Of a stretch of 64,000 bases of DNA, positions 35,745 through 47,680 are shown one piece after another. The stretch spans positions 42,174,627-42,238,626 of the forward strand of contig JAAONU010000013.1 in NCBI GenBank assembly GCA_012932295.1. Direction: 5' to 3'. The notes below the pieces were generated by a model. That model was not told the origin of the DNA, ran no database searches, and saw only the letters and a program-made list of their open reading frames with translations. How positions within the stretch are numbered: the first letter of the stretch is position 1; every line of letters starts with the position of its first letter. A program made the translations under genes and the position numbers. This stretch comes from Cyclina sinensis (lineage: Eukaryota; Mollusca; Bivalvia; Venerida; Veneridae).

Positions 35745-38700
35745 CCGTAGACTGATACTGACACAATTCTAACTGTTCAAACAAGGTTGTTTACTTGTAC
35801 AGAAGGTTAAATAAGTAAATCAAAGAATATAAGGAATACATTTGCAGTTGAACAATACTATGGTCCTTTCCGTTCTAATTATATGAATTACGAGATTATA
35901 TACAACTTTGAAATTCGTGTTCCAATTCAGATATAGACAGACAACGTGGACATTCTGGCATTTCTAAATTAAATTATTGTGGCTTATAAAATACTCTATA
36001 ATACCGTTAGTAAGTCGATCTATTCGTTTGATCTTCTCATTTCATTTTGTTCAATCTGAATTATGACTTGCACAAATAGATAATTATGTAAAGTATTACA
36101 ATGTAAGTGAATTATGGTTAAAGATTTTTAGCTCAACCGAAAGCATGTTAAATCCTTATCCTTACCCTTTTTTTCAATCCATTTCAAGGTTAGTTACAAG
36201 AAAGGGCATGATTTGAAGATGCCTATGATCTATTATTTTACCGTATTTTGTATTTGGAGACTTTTTTCATAAAATATATTTAATTTTATCATCAAAAACG
36301 TGTTGCATACAACGGGTTAGTTTCAAAGCGGATGTTTTATTGTTAATAACAAAATATATCATATTCCTAGTTTAGGTAGGCCAACGAAACTAGAAAAACG
36401 AAGTTTTACGAAGATACGGATTAAACCGGCTGAGACTTCCGTCAGTTACGTGGTATGAATAAATTATCTCTCAAGTAGCAACAATAAAAATCAGTCATAC
36501 ATTGACATTTTTTGGCAGTTCTGACTTCAGTTTTCCTTTTTGTGTCGTCTTCCGTTTGTGAAAACGAGGCTAACCAACATTCAGAATCCTCCGGCCGTTT
36601 CCGATTAATTCATACGGAAACTACCGAAGAGAAACGTCGTTAAAATAAAAGTAAAATATGCGTTTCTGTTTTGGGGTCGTAAACTGTCTTTGCGAAGCTT
36701 TTTCGTGACTGTCATTGAAGGGGTTATCTAATTAGTGTATATCGGGCATATATTTCGTAAATAACACTTAAGATTCGATACAACCATATTTTCCATTGAT
36801 AGACCATATGCATCTTTAAACAATTAATGCCCTGAAATCAAGAGCTGTGATATTATTTTCATTTTGTTATTTAAATTTCTAAGGTATCTGGTATAGAAAG
36901 TTATGTTAATACTTTCCAATTTTATTGTTTTTCTAGTCTGGTCACCATTTCGAATATATGTATAAAAAAATGTTGTTTTTGTTGTTGTTTAACATTTTAA
37001 AGTGTGAAGAAGTGATTTTCACAGATGAAAGGAGAAGGAACTATATTTAAAAATTTGTTGTTGTTGATTAGTTCAGATGTTGACAAAAATATATGATGGG
37101 ACTCCTTGTCATGCATTTTCATGACACAACGTTGTGTACCGTGCATCCATAGCTGATTGGCAGACGTAAGCTCTTTGGAAGTTTCGCTATTTCGCTACAT
37201 GGTTGAACTTTGGGATGGTGGCAGTTCATTGGTCTCTCGAAAACTGTGGGCCATCTTACGCCAGATGTATGGAAATTGTCGACATTTATGTCTCCGTTGT
37301 GCATCTTTATCTCTTGAGTTGAAAAACAAGATACACTTCAGATAAACACGTAAATAAGTTATAAATAAACACATCGTGTTAACCGACAAGTTGTAACCTT
37401 ACTGCGTCGTAAGTTTGCTTTGTCTTTGTACTACACCTCAGTAATACAGGATTAAGTATGATAATTCTAAAATGTTTTTACAAGCTTTTTGTACTGAAGT
37501 ATCAGTTTTTCTTTCGGTCTTGAATGAGATAACCTACTTCTTGGGTCCAAGATATGAGCGCAAGTGGGCATAACTGTCTCAAATTCATTTCAGTAACTTC
37601 ATAAATGAAAATTATTAAAATAAGTGTTTAAAATCGAATGAGTTATTGCATGAGACACAATGGTTTTGATATATGCTCTTCTTGCGGTTTTTGCGCTTTA
37701 TCTTTTATTTAGATCGAGAGGATCAACCAAGAAAATGAGGAATCCTCCGGGTCCAAAAGGTCTTCCTCTGGTAGGTTTGGCATTGGAGATCAACGAGGAT
37801 AATATACTTGAGAAGTTGTCTGAATACGCGGAGAAATATGGTGATATTTTTGGCATGAAACTGCTGCACCAAAACATCATTTGTTTCAACTCTTCCGAGG
37901 TAATACGGAAAGCATTGGCAAGCGAGCCTTACATGAAGTATATGAACGACAGGGACAGGTTCTTTTACGCTGAAACAATGCTGTATGGCAGCCAGAGTGT
38001 AGCGTTTTATAGGGACGCTCACAGCAGCGTACACAGTGGAATGAGAAAAGGTATGTGATTGTTTATGAAGAAGCCGATTGAAAAGGTTGTCAGTTTTTTA
38101 CTAAAAAAGTATGCCTTTACAACGCGAAATGAAATATGCACCTTTTTGTCGAAATAAAAAAAGATATTCGCAAAAATATTTTTATGTTTCCATTGCTTTT
38201 GATAATAACTGCAGTACTAATGACTCCAGAATGGTACTTTTGGGAAAGGCAATTTATTAGAAACAAATTCTGTTCAGGTAAAATGCAAAAATGTCGTTCC
38301 AGCCTCGATATTGATGCATCTCATGTTCTTATCTATAAACATTGTTCTTTATGTCAAAATGTAATCTAAAATACAATCCACTTTCAACTGGGTAGAGGTT
38401 TTGCTGATATGTACGGTGTTCCGTTAGGGCCATTGTAGTTCGTCTCTGGTGCCCTGAGGACGAGAGTACGTTGACACATTGCGAAGACACGGAAACACGA
38501 TGAGAAGACACGAAAAAAAGATGCGAGAACACGCTATTAATAATAAACTTTCGCAAATAAATGCATTTCTTTTTACAAATTGCTTGTTAAATTATCACTG
38601 ACAATACCAACGAATGTTCACCATTTGTAACATGTGTACTATTCTATTACATAATTTGCACACAGAATTATAATCATATATAGTTTTTCGGTGTTCTAAT

Positions 38701-38765
38701 TTATGAAATGCTTGATAATCACAACACACCACGAGTAATGAAAAAAATGTGAAAATAAATAGTAG
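35745..38765. repeat. segmental duplication, copy A
   Basis: This segment aligns collinearly with 53872-56985, covering upstream DNA, P450 exon 1 and about 700 bases of intron 1. Examples are 'ttcaaacaaggttgtttact', 'agacagacaacgtgg' and the exon itself. Copy A has about 600 bases (roughly 36215-36820) missing from copy B, and the two differ completely at 37010-37325 versus about 54520-55075. Confidence 0.85.
37145..37290 (+). pseudogene. relic of a P450 last exon
   Basis: The text 'ttggcagacg', 'tttcgctatttcgctacatg', 'gttcattggtctctcg', 'tgtgggccat' and 'gaaattgtcgacat' aligns in order with exon 7 of the P450 gene at 44215-44431 ('ttggcagacg', 'tctcgctatttcctttatat', 'gttcatcggctctcc', 'tttgggccat', 'gaaaatattgacat'). 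The heme-loop region is altered: the GRRQCLGE codons are replaced and shortened, so the heme cysteine is not preserved. It lies about 370 bases before the start of the intact P450 on the same strand, suggesting an older tandem P450 copy once ended here. Absent from copy B of the duplication. Confidence 0.7.
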
Positions 38766-41700
38766 CTTTAAAGCTTAAAAGAAATGGATGTTATTTACAC
38801 ACAGCCGGTTAATTACTTATTGCTGGAATCTTAAATAGAAGAAAAGTTGTATTTTCAAACTTTTTTTCGACATATCGCGGTTTTCTTGTAAACTAACTCT
38901 TAAAAGTACTCATTTATAGATCAGCTCTTACTGGATTTTGAAAAGAAACATCTGTCGAATTGTTTATGTTATAGTGTTTTCAATGCTGCAATATTATTCG
39001 CTTTTTCTACTTTAGGTATAATCAAGGCTCTACATGTATATGGACAGGAAGGAATGAACGCCTTTGAAATGAGGATAACGCATGAACTTGACAATCTCAA
39101 CAAAAAGATAGAATCATTTGGTGGTCGTGACTTTGATGTCATTGCTCTTTTACAACGATCGCTTACCAATGTGGTATCGCTTGTGGTAATAACCTACCTA
39201 ACATTTTACATATTAAGCCATACACTTTTGCATCAATGCAAGAAATACATAGGAGTCTAAAAACACATAGTCTGTATTATGTAGTTTTTTTCAGTCTTAC
39301 CCAATCTATCGAAGGTTGCAATATGCACACTACGTTATCTTGAATCATTTGTCCTTTGTGTTTGAAAGTCAAATAGAATGTCATTCAGTTAATCTGATAA
39401 TAAACACAACTGAAAACTTGACATTTTCCTCGGCGAGAATTTCAAATAACCTTTTACTTTGGTGACAATTACTATCAAATGGGAACACGCTTTGAAATCG
39501 ACATGATTACTACACAAAGTAGAATGAAATAGATACTCAACATCTTCTAGGCCAATAGAAATATACTTTTTCTTTTACAAAAATGTGATGGATTTTTATA
39601 TGAATATCAATGATATGTTTATGCCTTATGTTTTACTTTCGCAAATAATTACATAATTAAAGAAGTGTATGACAGACCCGCTAGCCATCTGCCGAAAAAA
39701 TATATATTGAAACGAAACCACGTAGTATAGTTTTGTTGTGTCCCTCCCATTTTAATACAAAACACAGAATACATCGAAATCGTTTTTTACGCCAGACAAC
39801 TATATAGAATCATAATTGCGGGAATACAAACTGAATGCATTCTGCGATCACGATGCAAGATCGTGTCAGTGACATAATACAAGTGTACAGAAACGGCCGT
39901 ACACAAACTGAAAGATAATCAGAATAATACATCGGAATAACTGATTATTTATAAATGAGTCAAAGCTGTGGTTAAACTTTAGATACATGCGTTTAGATTA
40001 ATCCATTTAGATAAAAGAAGTGAAAAACGTATATCAAGAAAAAATCGCAGTTGTAAAATACAGCCTCCCCACACGGCCAAAAAGTAGGGGAAAAGACACC
40101 ATCTATTTACATATCTTGACTAATTAAAAAAAACACCATAACTCTTAACGAAAATGAGAAGCCGCTAGGTTACCGCCTTGGAGCGAACAATGGGTTACTG
40201 GGTTTAAGGCAGTCAACAGGGGCCCACAGATATGCAAAATATCTCGCACGCGAATAATTATTTTCTCTTCGGCTGTTAAGTATTGAAATTCACTTATAAA
40301 TGATCATTCCTCCGCTGAGAGAAGCCGGTCTGAAAATACGTATTAAGATATGATACGTATGAGAGTTTTTTTTTTTGGGGGGGGGGGGGGGGGGGTGGGA
40401 GGGGGGGGGGGGGGGGGGGGGTTGGCAGTGTCTGAAAAGATTGTTGAAAAGCTTAAAGGCCCTTTCTGCCTCAGAAATGACTACAATTTGTTTCTGCTCA
40501 AGAAAAACAATATTTTAATGATGGATTTAGAGCTTGTTAGATGCTTATCACTTGAAGATAGTTACGCTGACGTATCATATCTTAATACGTATTTTCAGAC
40601 CGGCTTCTCTCAGCGGAGGAATGATCATTTAAAAGTGAATTTCAATGTTCAATATTAAATCGCTGAATATTAATTTTCAGTATATTTTGTACTTTCAATA
40701 CAGAACAGCCCAAGAGAAAATAATTATTCGCGTGCGAGATATTTTGCATAATATATTTGTTAATAAATTAGGAAAATGTAACAAAGTGGTATTTTGACAT
40801 ACATGCAAACAACTTCTTCACTATAGCTTTGATAGTGGCCAAAAAGAAAAGAAACAAATCATGGTTCGGGTTTTATGGCTAATGAGTACTTTTTTGGAAA
40901 TTGTAACATTGAAAAATAAAAAACGTTTTTGAGAAACAAAAGTAGCCTTTTTGGGATTCAATGTGCCTTTAAATTGAAAAAAGTATATCTCTTTCTGCCC
41001 TTAATTGTGCCCAGTGAAACGAAGGCTATTCTCCAATGTGGTGTTTTGCTCATGTTTCAGCTGAGTGGAGAGGTTCTCGCTGATGACGATAAAGATGTAA
41101 CCATGTTGTGGGACTTCATCGATGGTGTAAATTACTTTTTGAAGCCAACTGTAAACAATCTCCTGATTATGTTCCCATTTCTGCGACATGCACCGGGATT
41201 TAGGTCCAAATTCAAATGCATGAGCGATGCAAAGGAAGAAATTATTCAACGATATTTTAAAAACAGAAAAGTAAATGGATAATATATATTTTGTCATTCA
41301 TTTAGGTTATCTTTAAGTATTTTACATATAAACTCTATTGGTACTCTCAACGGTTCTGATTTTATATATCATGCGATCGACCGACAGGTACTTGGTTACC
41401 ATTCTTCTACCTGAGTAAGTCACAGAAGCTTTTTAATTTTCCGTAGAGTGATTCTTGTACTCGAACCATTAAGTCTCTGAAATATTGGGATAGTCAAGGA
41501 CTACACTCTTATAAATTTCCATGAACACAGTTGATGAAATATTCTGATTTCTTTCCGTTTCTCCTTTACATTTTTTGAATAAGGAGAAGACAGAAACAAT
41601 GGGCCTTGTAGGTCGTCTAGTACAGCTACAGAAGAAGTCTCTCGAAGAGGGCCAAGAGGTCATATTCACAGATGAAAGAATAAAGTCAAATATCCTAGAA

Positions 41701-44431
41701 ACAGTTGCTGCAGGTAAATTGATAATGTTGAAGAAAATCACATTACCTTAAATCTTCACTACTCATTTAATAAAGAGACAAAAGTAACTTTGACGTTTAA
41801 AACGTTGATTCATGAATAATTCATGAGCTGTTCTTTCCAGTAGTAATCTAAGAAAACGATAAACTAAACAACGCCCTTCTCTGGAATTTGGACTGAAATG
41901 CGATAATATTAGGTGGCCCAATATCTGAGCAGATTTTCAATGTTGTCAAATTTCTCACCCGTGAAACCTTATGCTGATGACAGTTGAACCATGACTTAAC
42001 GTGTAATGCAAATCACATATTGTACAATTTTAGCTCACCTGATCACACAAAGTTCTCAAGGGTGAGCTATTGGGATCCTTGATTGTCCGTCGGCGTGAGT
42101 CGTCAACAGTTTGACTTGAACGACTTCTCATCCTATACCGCCGAGTCATCTTCGTCGAAAGATGTCTGAGATATTCCTTAAGATTCCTACCAAAGTTGTT
42201 CAAAGAATGGAATTCCCTCAAGAACTCTAATTTCTATGGCAACAGAAGGACATCTTTGAAAATCATCTTGTTTGAAACCACAAGGCCCCGAGCCTTAAGG
42301 TTTGGAATGTAGCATTGTCTAGTGGACCGCTATCAATTTTGTTCAAATTATACCCCTGGGTCAAATTTAGTCCGAACCCTGGGTCAGTTGGGTTTACATA
42401 GGCTTATAAAGGGAAAATTAGAAAATCATCTTGTCTCAAACCACAAGACCCTTTAGCCTTAAGATTTGGTATGTGCGAATGTCTAGTGGACCAAGTTTGT
42501 TCAAATTATACTCCTGGGGTCAAATCTGGCTCCGCTCAGGTGGTCAATTGATTTACATAAGCTTATATAGGCAAAACTCTTGTCTGCAACCACAAAGCCT
42601 AGAACTTAGATATTTTTAATGGATCAACAGCTACAGGTCTACTACTAAGTTTGATCAAATTATGCCCCTTGAGTGAAAATTAGCTCTATCCTGGGGGTCA
42701 CTTGAATTCATATATATTTATATAGGGAGAATCTTAAAAATGTTTTAGATGTTTGGTCAACAGCAGACCCAATGGGAAAGTATTCAGGTGAGCAATCTAG
42801 GGCCATCATGGCCCTCTTTTTACAAATGGTTCAGGACAGAGTTCGTGGAGTATATGGTGCCGACTAATTGCAACTAGTGAAGTGAAAGAGTGAAGCCATA
42901 TACAGCGCTTTTGCACTTGCTATCCGTAACATTGTAATGTTGCCCTGTTTATCTTATCGGTTTTACTCCATATTTTGTTTTAAATGAAGTTTTCTAGAAC
43001 TTTAAAAGACAACGCCTATTTCTAATCAGAGAGGAAAATAATTTTCATGAAAGGGCACAAAATGTATCCACAAAGTAAGAATAACAACATTCATAATTTA
43101 AATATAAACCTTAAACAATACTAGTATATCAATAAACTATTGTTTTTTTTCTTTTCTTTTTTAGGAATTTTAACTACTTGGTCTGTACTGTCAAGCACAA
43201 TTTTATGTCTGGTCAACAACCCAGAATACCAAGATAAAGTATTCAAAGAAATCGACGCAGTTATTGGTAGAGATCGTCCACCTTCACATTCTGACAAGGT
43301 TAACTGTCCTTATTTAGAGGCCTTGGAGATGGAAGTTCACAGGTACATGACTGTTACACCAATATTGGTCAGCCGCATTTGCACGCGCGATATCAATCTG
43401 GAAGGATATGACATAGCCAAGGGAACTATGGTAATATTATAGAGTTTACTTTTACTAAGGAAAGGTTCTTTTCATGTTGAATCTCTATTTTTCACAAAGA
43501 TGTGAATAATTACGCGTTAATTTAGAGTATGAAAGCCCGATATTTAAATTAACATCGAGAGAAAAAAATCAGTTATTACATAACAGATGCACTGTTTTAA
43601 ACATAGAAAAAATATATGTACAGTCTGAAATCTTAGGCAAATATAACTTTAAGCAAAATCTACTATGTTCAGTTTATATTGGCATCCAGATAATGGTTAA
43701 CATTTGGCTTATGCACCATGACCCGAAGATATGGGGCGATCCCTGGAAATTCCGACCAGAGCGTTTCTTAGACGCGGACGGCAAAATAGTCCCGAGAGAC
43801 CATGTCTTCCGTAGAAAGTAGTATCAGTTTTCACTTAATGCAAATATAAACACCTTAATAGTTGTTTGCCAACTTAAAGAGAAATTTTAGAGTAAAATGT
43901 AATATTACTTTCATTCTTTGCCATCTATTACTGTTAAATTTTATTGTGATATGAGCTTCTGTGCTGTTTCATCACTTATTGATTCTATATAAGTTGGTCA
44001 GAAAGTTCGATTAAGAGTTTCCACCTGCAATTATATGAAATGAGGCTGGTGTGGCATCAGATGTTTTGAACGAAATAAACTAGAATACATGCCCTAAACT
44101 GAAACACTTTAAGAATATGCTAATCAATTTGATAAGGTAATAAACTATCCCAGATAGATGTTTTTACTTTTAAGAAAATATGAGTAGTTCTGGGAAGCTT
44201 ATATTTTATTTCAGTTGGATTCCATTTGCAATTGGCAGACGACAGTGCTTGGGAGAACAGTTCGCAAGGTCTCGCTATTTCCTTTATATGGTTACACTTC
44301 TGAGACAATGGAAGTTCATCGGCTCTCCCGGGAAATTTGGGCCATGTGATCTGAGAAATTTTGAAAATATTGACATAAACGCAACCATTAGACCGAAGCC
44401 TTTCTTCTGCAGTGCAGAAAGAAGATACTAA
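37660..44431 (+). CDS. cytochrome P450, CYP2-clan, complete 7-exon gene
   Basis: Exons 37660-38050, 39016-39185, 41061-41270, 41584-41713, 43165-43430, 43690-43817 and 44215-44431 join with matching phases and GT-AG introns into 503 residues, the normal P450 length. Residues 1-18 are an ER signal anchor, followed by the proline hinge NPPGPKG. ExxR is E357-R360 (EVHR), PERF is 412-415, and the heme loop FAIGRRQCLGE places the axial cysteine at C443. The I-helix reads AGILTT (300-305), with Leu where Asp/Glu is usual. The C-helix WxxxR has His125 instead of Trp (R129 kept). P450s of this clan are ER monooxygenases fed by P450 reductase; the substrate and subfamily are unknown. Intron 2 holds a foldback element and intron 4 a dispersed repeat. 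No TATA box or clear AATAAA was found. Confidence 0.93.
40231..40750. mobile_element. foldback (long inverted repeat) element with poly-G core, in P450 intron 2
   Basis: The 39 bases at 40231-40269 ('tatgcaaaatatctcgcacg' onward) are the exact inverse complement of 40712-40750. A second arm pair of about 77 bases (about 40285-40362 and 40570-40646, containing 'cctccgctgagagaagccgg') is also nearly perfect. The right arm has about 54 extra bases. The loop holds 11 T then two G runs (40377-40395 and 40401-40421) separated by TGGGA. No transposase is present, so it is non-autonomous. Confidence 0.85.
42031..42818. repeat. dispersed element ending in GGGCCATCATGGCCC, in P450 intron 4
   Basis: It starts 'tagctcacctgatcacac', 'gggtgagctattgggatcc' and 'gtccgtcggcgtgagtcgtc', contains about three diverged blocks of roughly 165 bp ('aaaccacaagaccc', 'gtctagtggacc', 'gttcaaattatacccctggg'), and ends 'caggtgagcaatctag' plus GGGCCATCATGGCCC. 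Same family as 6888-7882, with different inner blocks. Confidence 0.75.
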
Positions 44432-44835
44432 ACCGTATTTAGCCACTTTTTGCATTAAATTTGATCGATGTTGCAAACTGACAACGTCAAAATTATAAGG
44501 ATGGTTTTGTTCAATTTATAATGTGTACGTGCAGAGTAATTGTGAGGTGCCTTTTCAATTGTCCTTTGCAATGAAATACACTGATTCTCCCAATTGTTAA
44601 TCTTAATCTCTTGTCCTTTACTGAATATAGACTTAAACGTGAATCTAATTCAGACGGACAATTTTGCAATAATAATTCTGACAAACACAGTGTTTAATGA
44701 AATATATCAATTAATGCCTTGATTTCATAACATTTATACCTCCGGCCTTTTTTTTATTCCTGTAAGTTTAAGCAGCATCTAGAGATGAGATTTCAAGCCG
44801 ATTTACTGTTGTTGTTTTGTGTGTGTGTGTGTTTT
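44432..44835. other. P450 downstream region
   Basis: Presumed 3' untranslated and flanking DNA. The only near-consensus poly(A) signal seen is ATTAAA at 44454-44459, very close to the stop codon. A short (GT)n tract is near 44818-44832. Confidence 0.35.
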
Positions 44836-44837
44836 AT

Positions 44838-45685
44838 TAATCCCCTTCCGCAAAGCTGGAAGGGGACTATAGGAATGGCCTCTGTCTGTCAGTCCGTCCG
44901 TCTGTCCGTCCGTAACACTTTCGTGTCCGCTCCATAACTTTAAAACTGCTGAAATGTTTTTGAAATAACTCGGCACAAGTGATCACCATTATGAGACGAT
45001 GTGCAGAGCGCAATTATTGGGTTGCTACCCACAAGGTCAAGGTCACACTTAGAGGACATGTGTAAAAAGTCTACATTTCGTGTCCGCTCCATAACTTTTA
45101 ACCGCTGAAAATTTTTTGAAATAACTTGGCACAAGTGATCACCATTATGAGACAATGTGCAGAGCACAATAATTGGGTTGCTACTCCCAATGTCAAGGTC
45201 ACACTTAAAGGCCAAGTGTTAAAAGTCTACATTTCGTCTCCGCTCCATAACTTTTAAACCGTTAAAAAAAATAACTTGGCACACGTGAGACGATGTGCAG
45301 AGTGCAATACTTGGGTTGCTACCAACAAGCTCAAGGTCACAGTAAAAGGTGAAATATCAACATTTCACGTCTGCTCTATAACGTACTAACTTGGCTTACG
45401 AAAAGTTTTTAATTTCTTTGCACAAATGATCACCACTATGACACGATGTGCAGAACCCAACATGCAGGTTGCTAGCCCCAAGGTCAAGGTTAAATGTTCT
45501 TTTTGACTTTATGGAAGATTCTAAAAAACTTGGCACATATAAATACTATCATGAGACTATGTGCTTATAATATGTATGGCACAACCTCATGGTCATGGTT
45601 GGTTAAAGGTCAAGAAATACACATTCATGTCCGCTGCAGAAGGGGATTTAGCTGTCCTTCAGACTGCCTTGATACTATTATTATT
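44838..45685. repeat. dispersed repeat with about five blocks and a terminal hairpin
   Basis: It opens with the hairpin 'ccccttccgcaaagctggaa' + 'gggg', then a 'gtccgtccgtctgtccgtcc' block. Blocks of about 140-150 bp follow, sharing 'tttcgtgtccgctccataac', 'acttggcacaagtgatcacc', 'gagacgatgtgcagagc' and 'aaggtcaaggtcacac'. It closes with 'ccgctgcagaaggggattta'. The - strand open frame 44940-45215 is a product of two in-phase blocks. Confidence 0.75.
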
Positions 45686-46301
45686 TTTACATTATATATT
45701 ATTTACTTTTGTTGTTCTTGTTGCGAAAAATTATGCTCGGAATGAAGAAATTTTCGGAGACGTAGATGTAAATTTATCTCATTATTGCATTTTCAGACAA
45801 ACCTCTATTGAACTGATATATACATATATATAACTTGTTCGGGTTTAGAAAACCAGCGGCTTTTCTTGACATAATGGTCATGTATATGTGCATGTACTTT
45901 AATGAAAATATATACAGCATACTACACGGAAAAGGGCTTTAAGCCTTTTCTTGTTATCATTTTGTCACATTAAACATAACAAAAACGAAAAATAAACAAA
46001 CACATCGCAAACCTGAAACAAAATTACTGAAGAGTATATACTTACCAATTCCAACCTTAAATACAACCTTATTAATTGCTAGACTTTGAGTATTTTAGAA
46101 ATATTAGGAGGAAAATAATTACTTCTTCCTGCCTGAAAGACAGTAAACAGTTAATACATGTTCTGTTAACTACTTCATAGAAACAGGTCACAACAATTTT
46201 CCGAAATATAATTTCCTACGGACTCGTCTAGCCAACCTTTTGACATTAGAGACAGAAGCACACGCTCTCTTCTTGCCAAGTGAATGTCTGGGTCAGTACC
46301 G
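45686..46301. other. unannotated AT-rich DNA
   Basis: No gene, RNA or repeat recognised. Confidence 0.4.
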
Positions 46302-47680
46302 TCATTTATATTTGTATATAGCTTCAGTAATTATGGCCGGTTGAATTTTCTGGTCAGTTAAAGTTTCCCAACTTGTTGGCACAGCTCTGTCTGTTGACCT
46401 CATGGTTCCATCAGCCTTTTCATTCCGGTGTTCGATTTCCTTTGAACTGACCATGTCAGTATGTCTATTTTCTCTTCCGTTGTTACTTGCATACTTAGTA
46501 ATACATATATCAACTTTACTCAGCTGTCGAGTTATTCCATCTGAATTAATATCTGCCAGGTCATCCTCTATCATTAGGAAGTCTGGATTAGGGTTTATAT
46601 CATCATTTTAGTGTTCACAGTCGGTAAGCCTGTCTTACAAGATCAGCTGTGCCTCTTCGAGCAACACTAACATTTAAGCATTTGCGTCTCAACTGCCATC
46701 TCCAGTGACCATCACTAGACACGACATTATCTGAACTAGTAATCTCAGCCACCTTCGCATTTTGCAAATTTAACCACTTTCGAACATTTTCTGCGCAGTT
46801 GTATGCACAACATATTGTTGTGTATGTAGTACGTTCGAATAAGTTTGTGTCTCTTACAAGCCAGTTCACGTAACTTTATTCGATGTGCAGCTTTTATTCA
46901 CATCCCGCCTTTTCTTTTACATTAATTTTTAAGTATCAGGTGCCACGGCAAGTCGCGCAGCTACAGAATTATAGTTTGAATTCTCTAACCACTGTATTGT
47001 ATTTGCTATTAACTGCATGTGTCCTTTGTGAACTGAATTAAATGAGCCACCTAGACAAACAATCAATTCCTTTTTATGGCCTTCTTTTACTGGTTCTTAT
47101 TTCGTAGTTATTAGGAGTTCTTTACTACATATATCTTTGTTCACATCTGAAACATCCTCGTCTTCTCTGACTTGTTATCTTTCATTGTTTTCAGAAAAGG
47201 TCGTCTCTTTAGTTACGGAATAGGTTCTGAGATATGTTTTTACCAAATAGTCATTTTTTTGATCCTGTAAAAATTGTCAAGTAAAATATGCTTGCAAATG
47301 TCTTCGTAAGTTGGCCTGTAAACACGTTCCACCGGAGTGTCAAGCTTGTCCAGCTCGTTATTAGTATGCGTTGTCTTTGTTGCTTGACAAAGTCAGTGAT
47401 ATTTTCTATATGATGTATATATTGCTCATGAAATCTCTGTAAAGGGATACCTTTGATCCCAAGCTGCACAGCTCTTCTTCTTTGATTTTCGCCTTTAGGA
47501 TCATGGTCAGAATCCCACTGGATATACACATTACCTGCATCAATGAAAAGGCTTGCTTTATTAATATTCACTGGGATAGCTATAATGTCATCAGAGAAAT
47601 GCGATAATGTGTAATAATTGAGTATTAATGAATTGGGTGATAAAGAAAAACAAGCAAGTGTCCAAAGAAGATCAGACATC
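46302..47680 (-). pseudogene. decayed NMNAT-like nucleotidyltransferase
   Basis: Reading downward on the - strand in shifting frames, the order fits an NMN/nicotinate-mononucleotide adenylyltransferase-like fold. A (T/H)xGH-type nucleotide-binding block reads CLGGSFNSVHKGHMQL at about 47005-47050. It is followed by VAPDTYLKIN, where a stop replaces Tyr, then NWLVRDTNLFE (46830-46866, like the S-W-hydrophobic-V-D-W-E segment), VSVARRGTADL (about 46640-46675) and MIEDDLADINSDGITRQL (46520-46574, like the C-terminal ISSTxIR segment). An upstream part at 47251-47679 (IDAGNVYIQWDSDHDPKGEN) belongs to an unrecognised N-terminal region. At least three frame changes and several stops make it non-functional. 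No introns interrupt it, so it may be a retrocopy or one large exon. The family assignment is inference from motifs. Confidence 0.5.

Noticed and set aside
37698..38034. Two antisense frames over P450 exon 1
   Set aside because: Antisense shadows of a clearly conserved exon.
40350..40658. Gly-rich open frame
   Set aside because: Poly-G translation inside a foldback element, which is itself intronic.
44120..44476. 118-codon frame on the - strand
   Set aside because: Antisense shadow of the last P450 exon.
44940..45215. 91-codon frame with internally repeated CDLD and NPIIxLCTxSHNGDHLC
   Set aside because: Two in-phase blocks of a dispersed repeat; the same DNA text recurs out of frame nearby.
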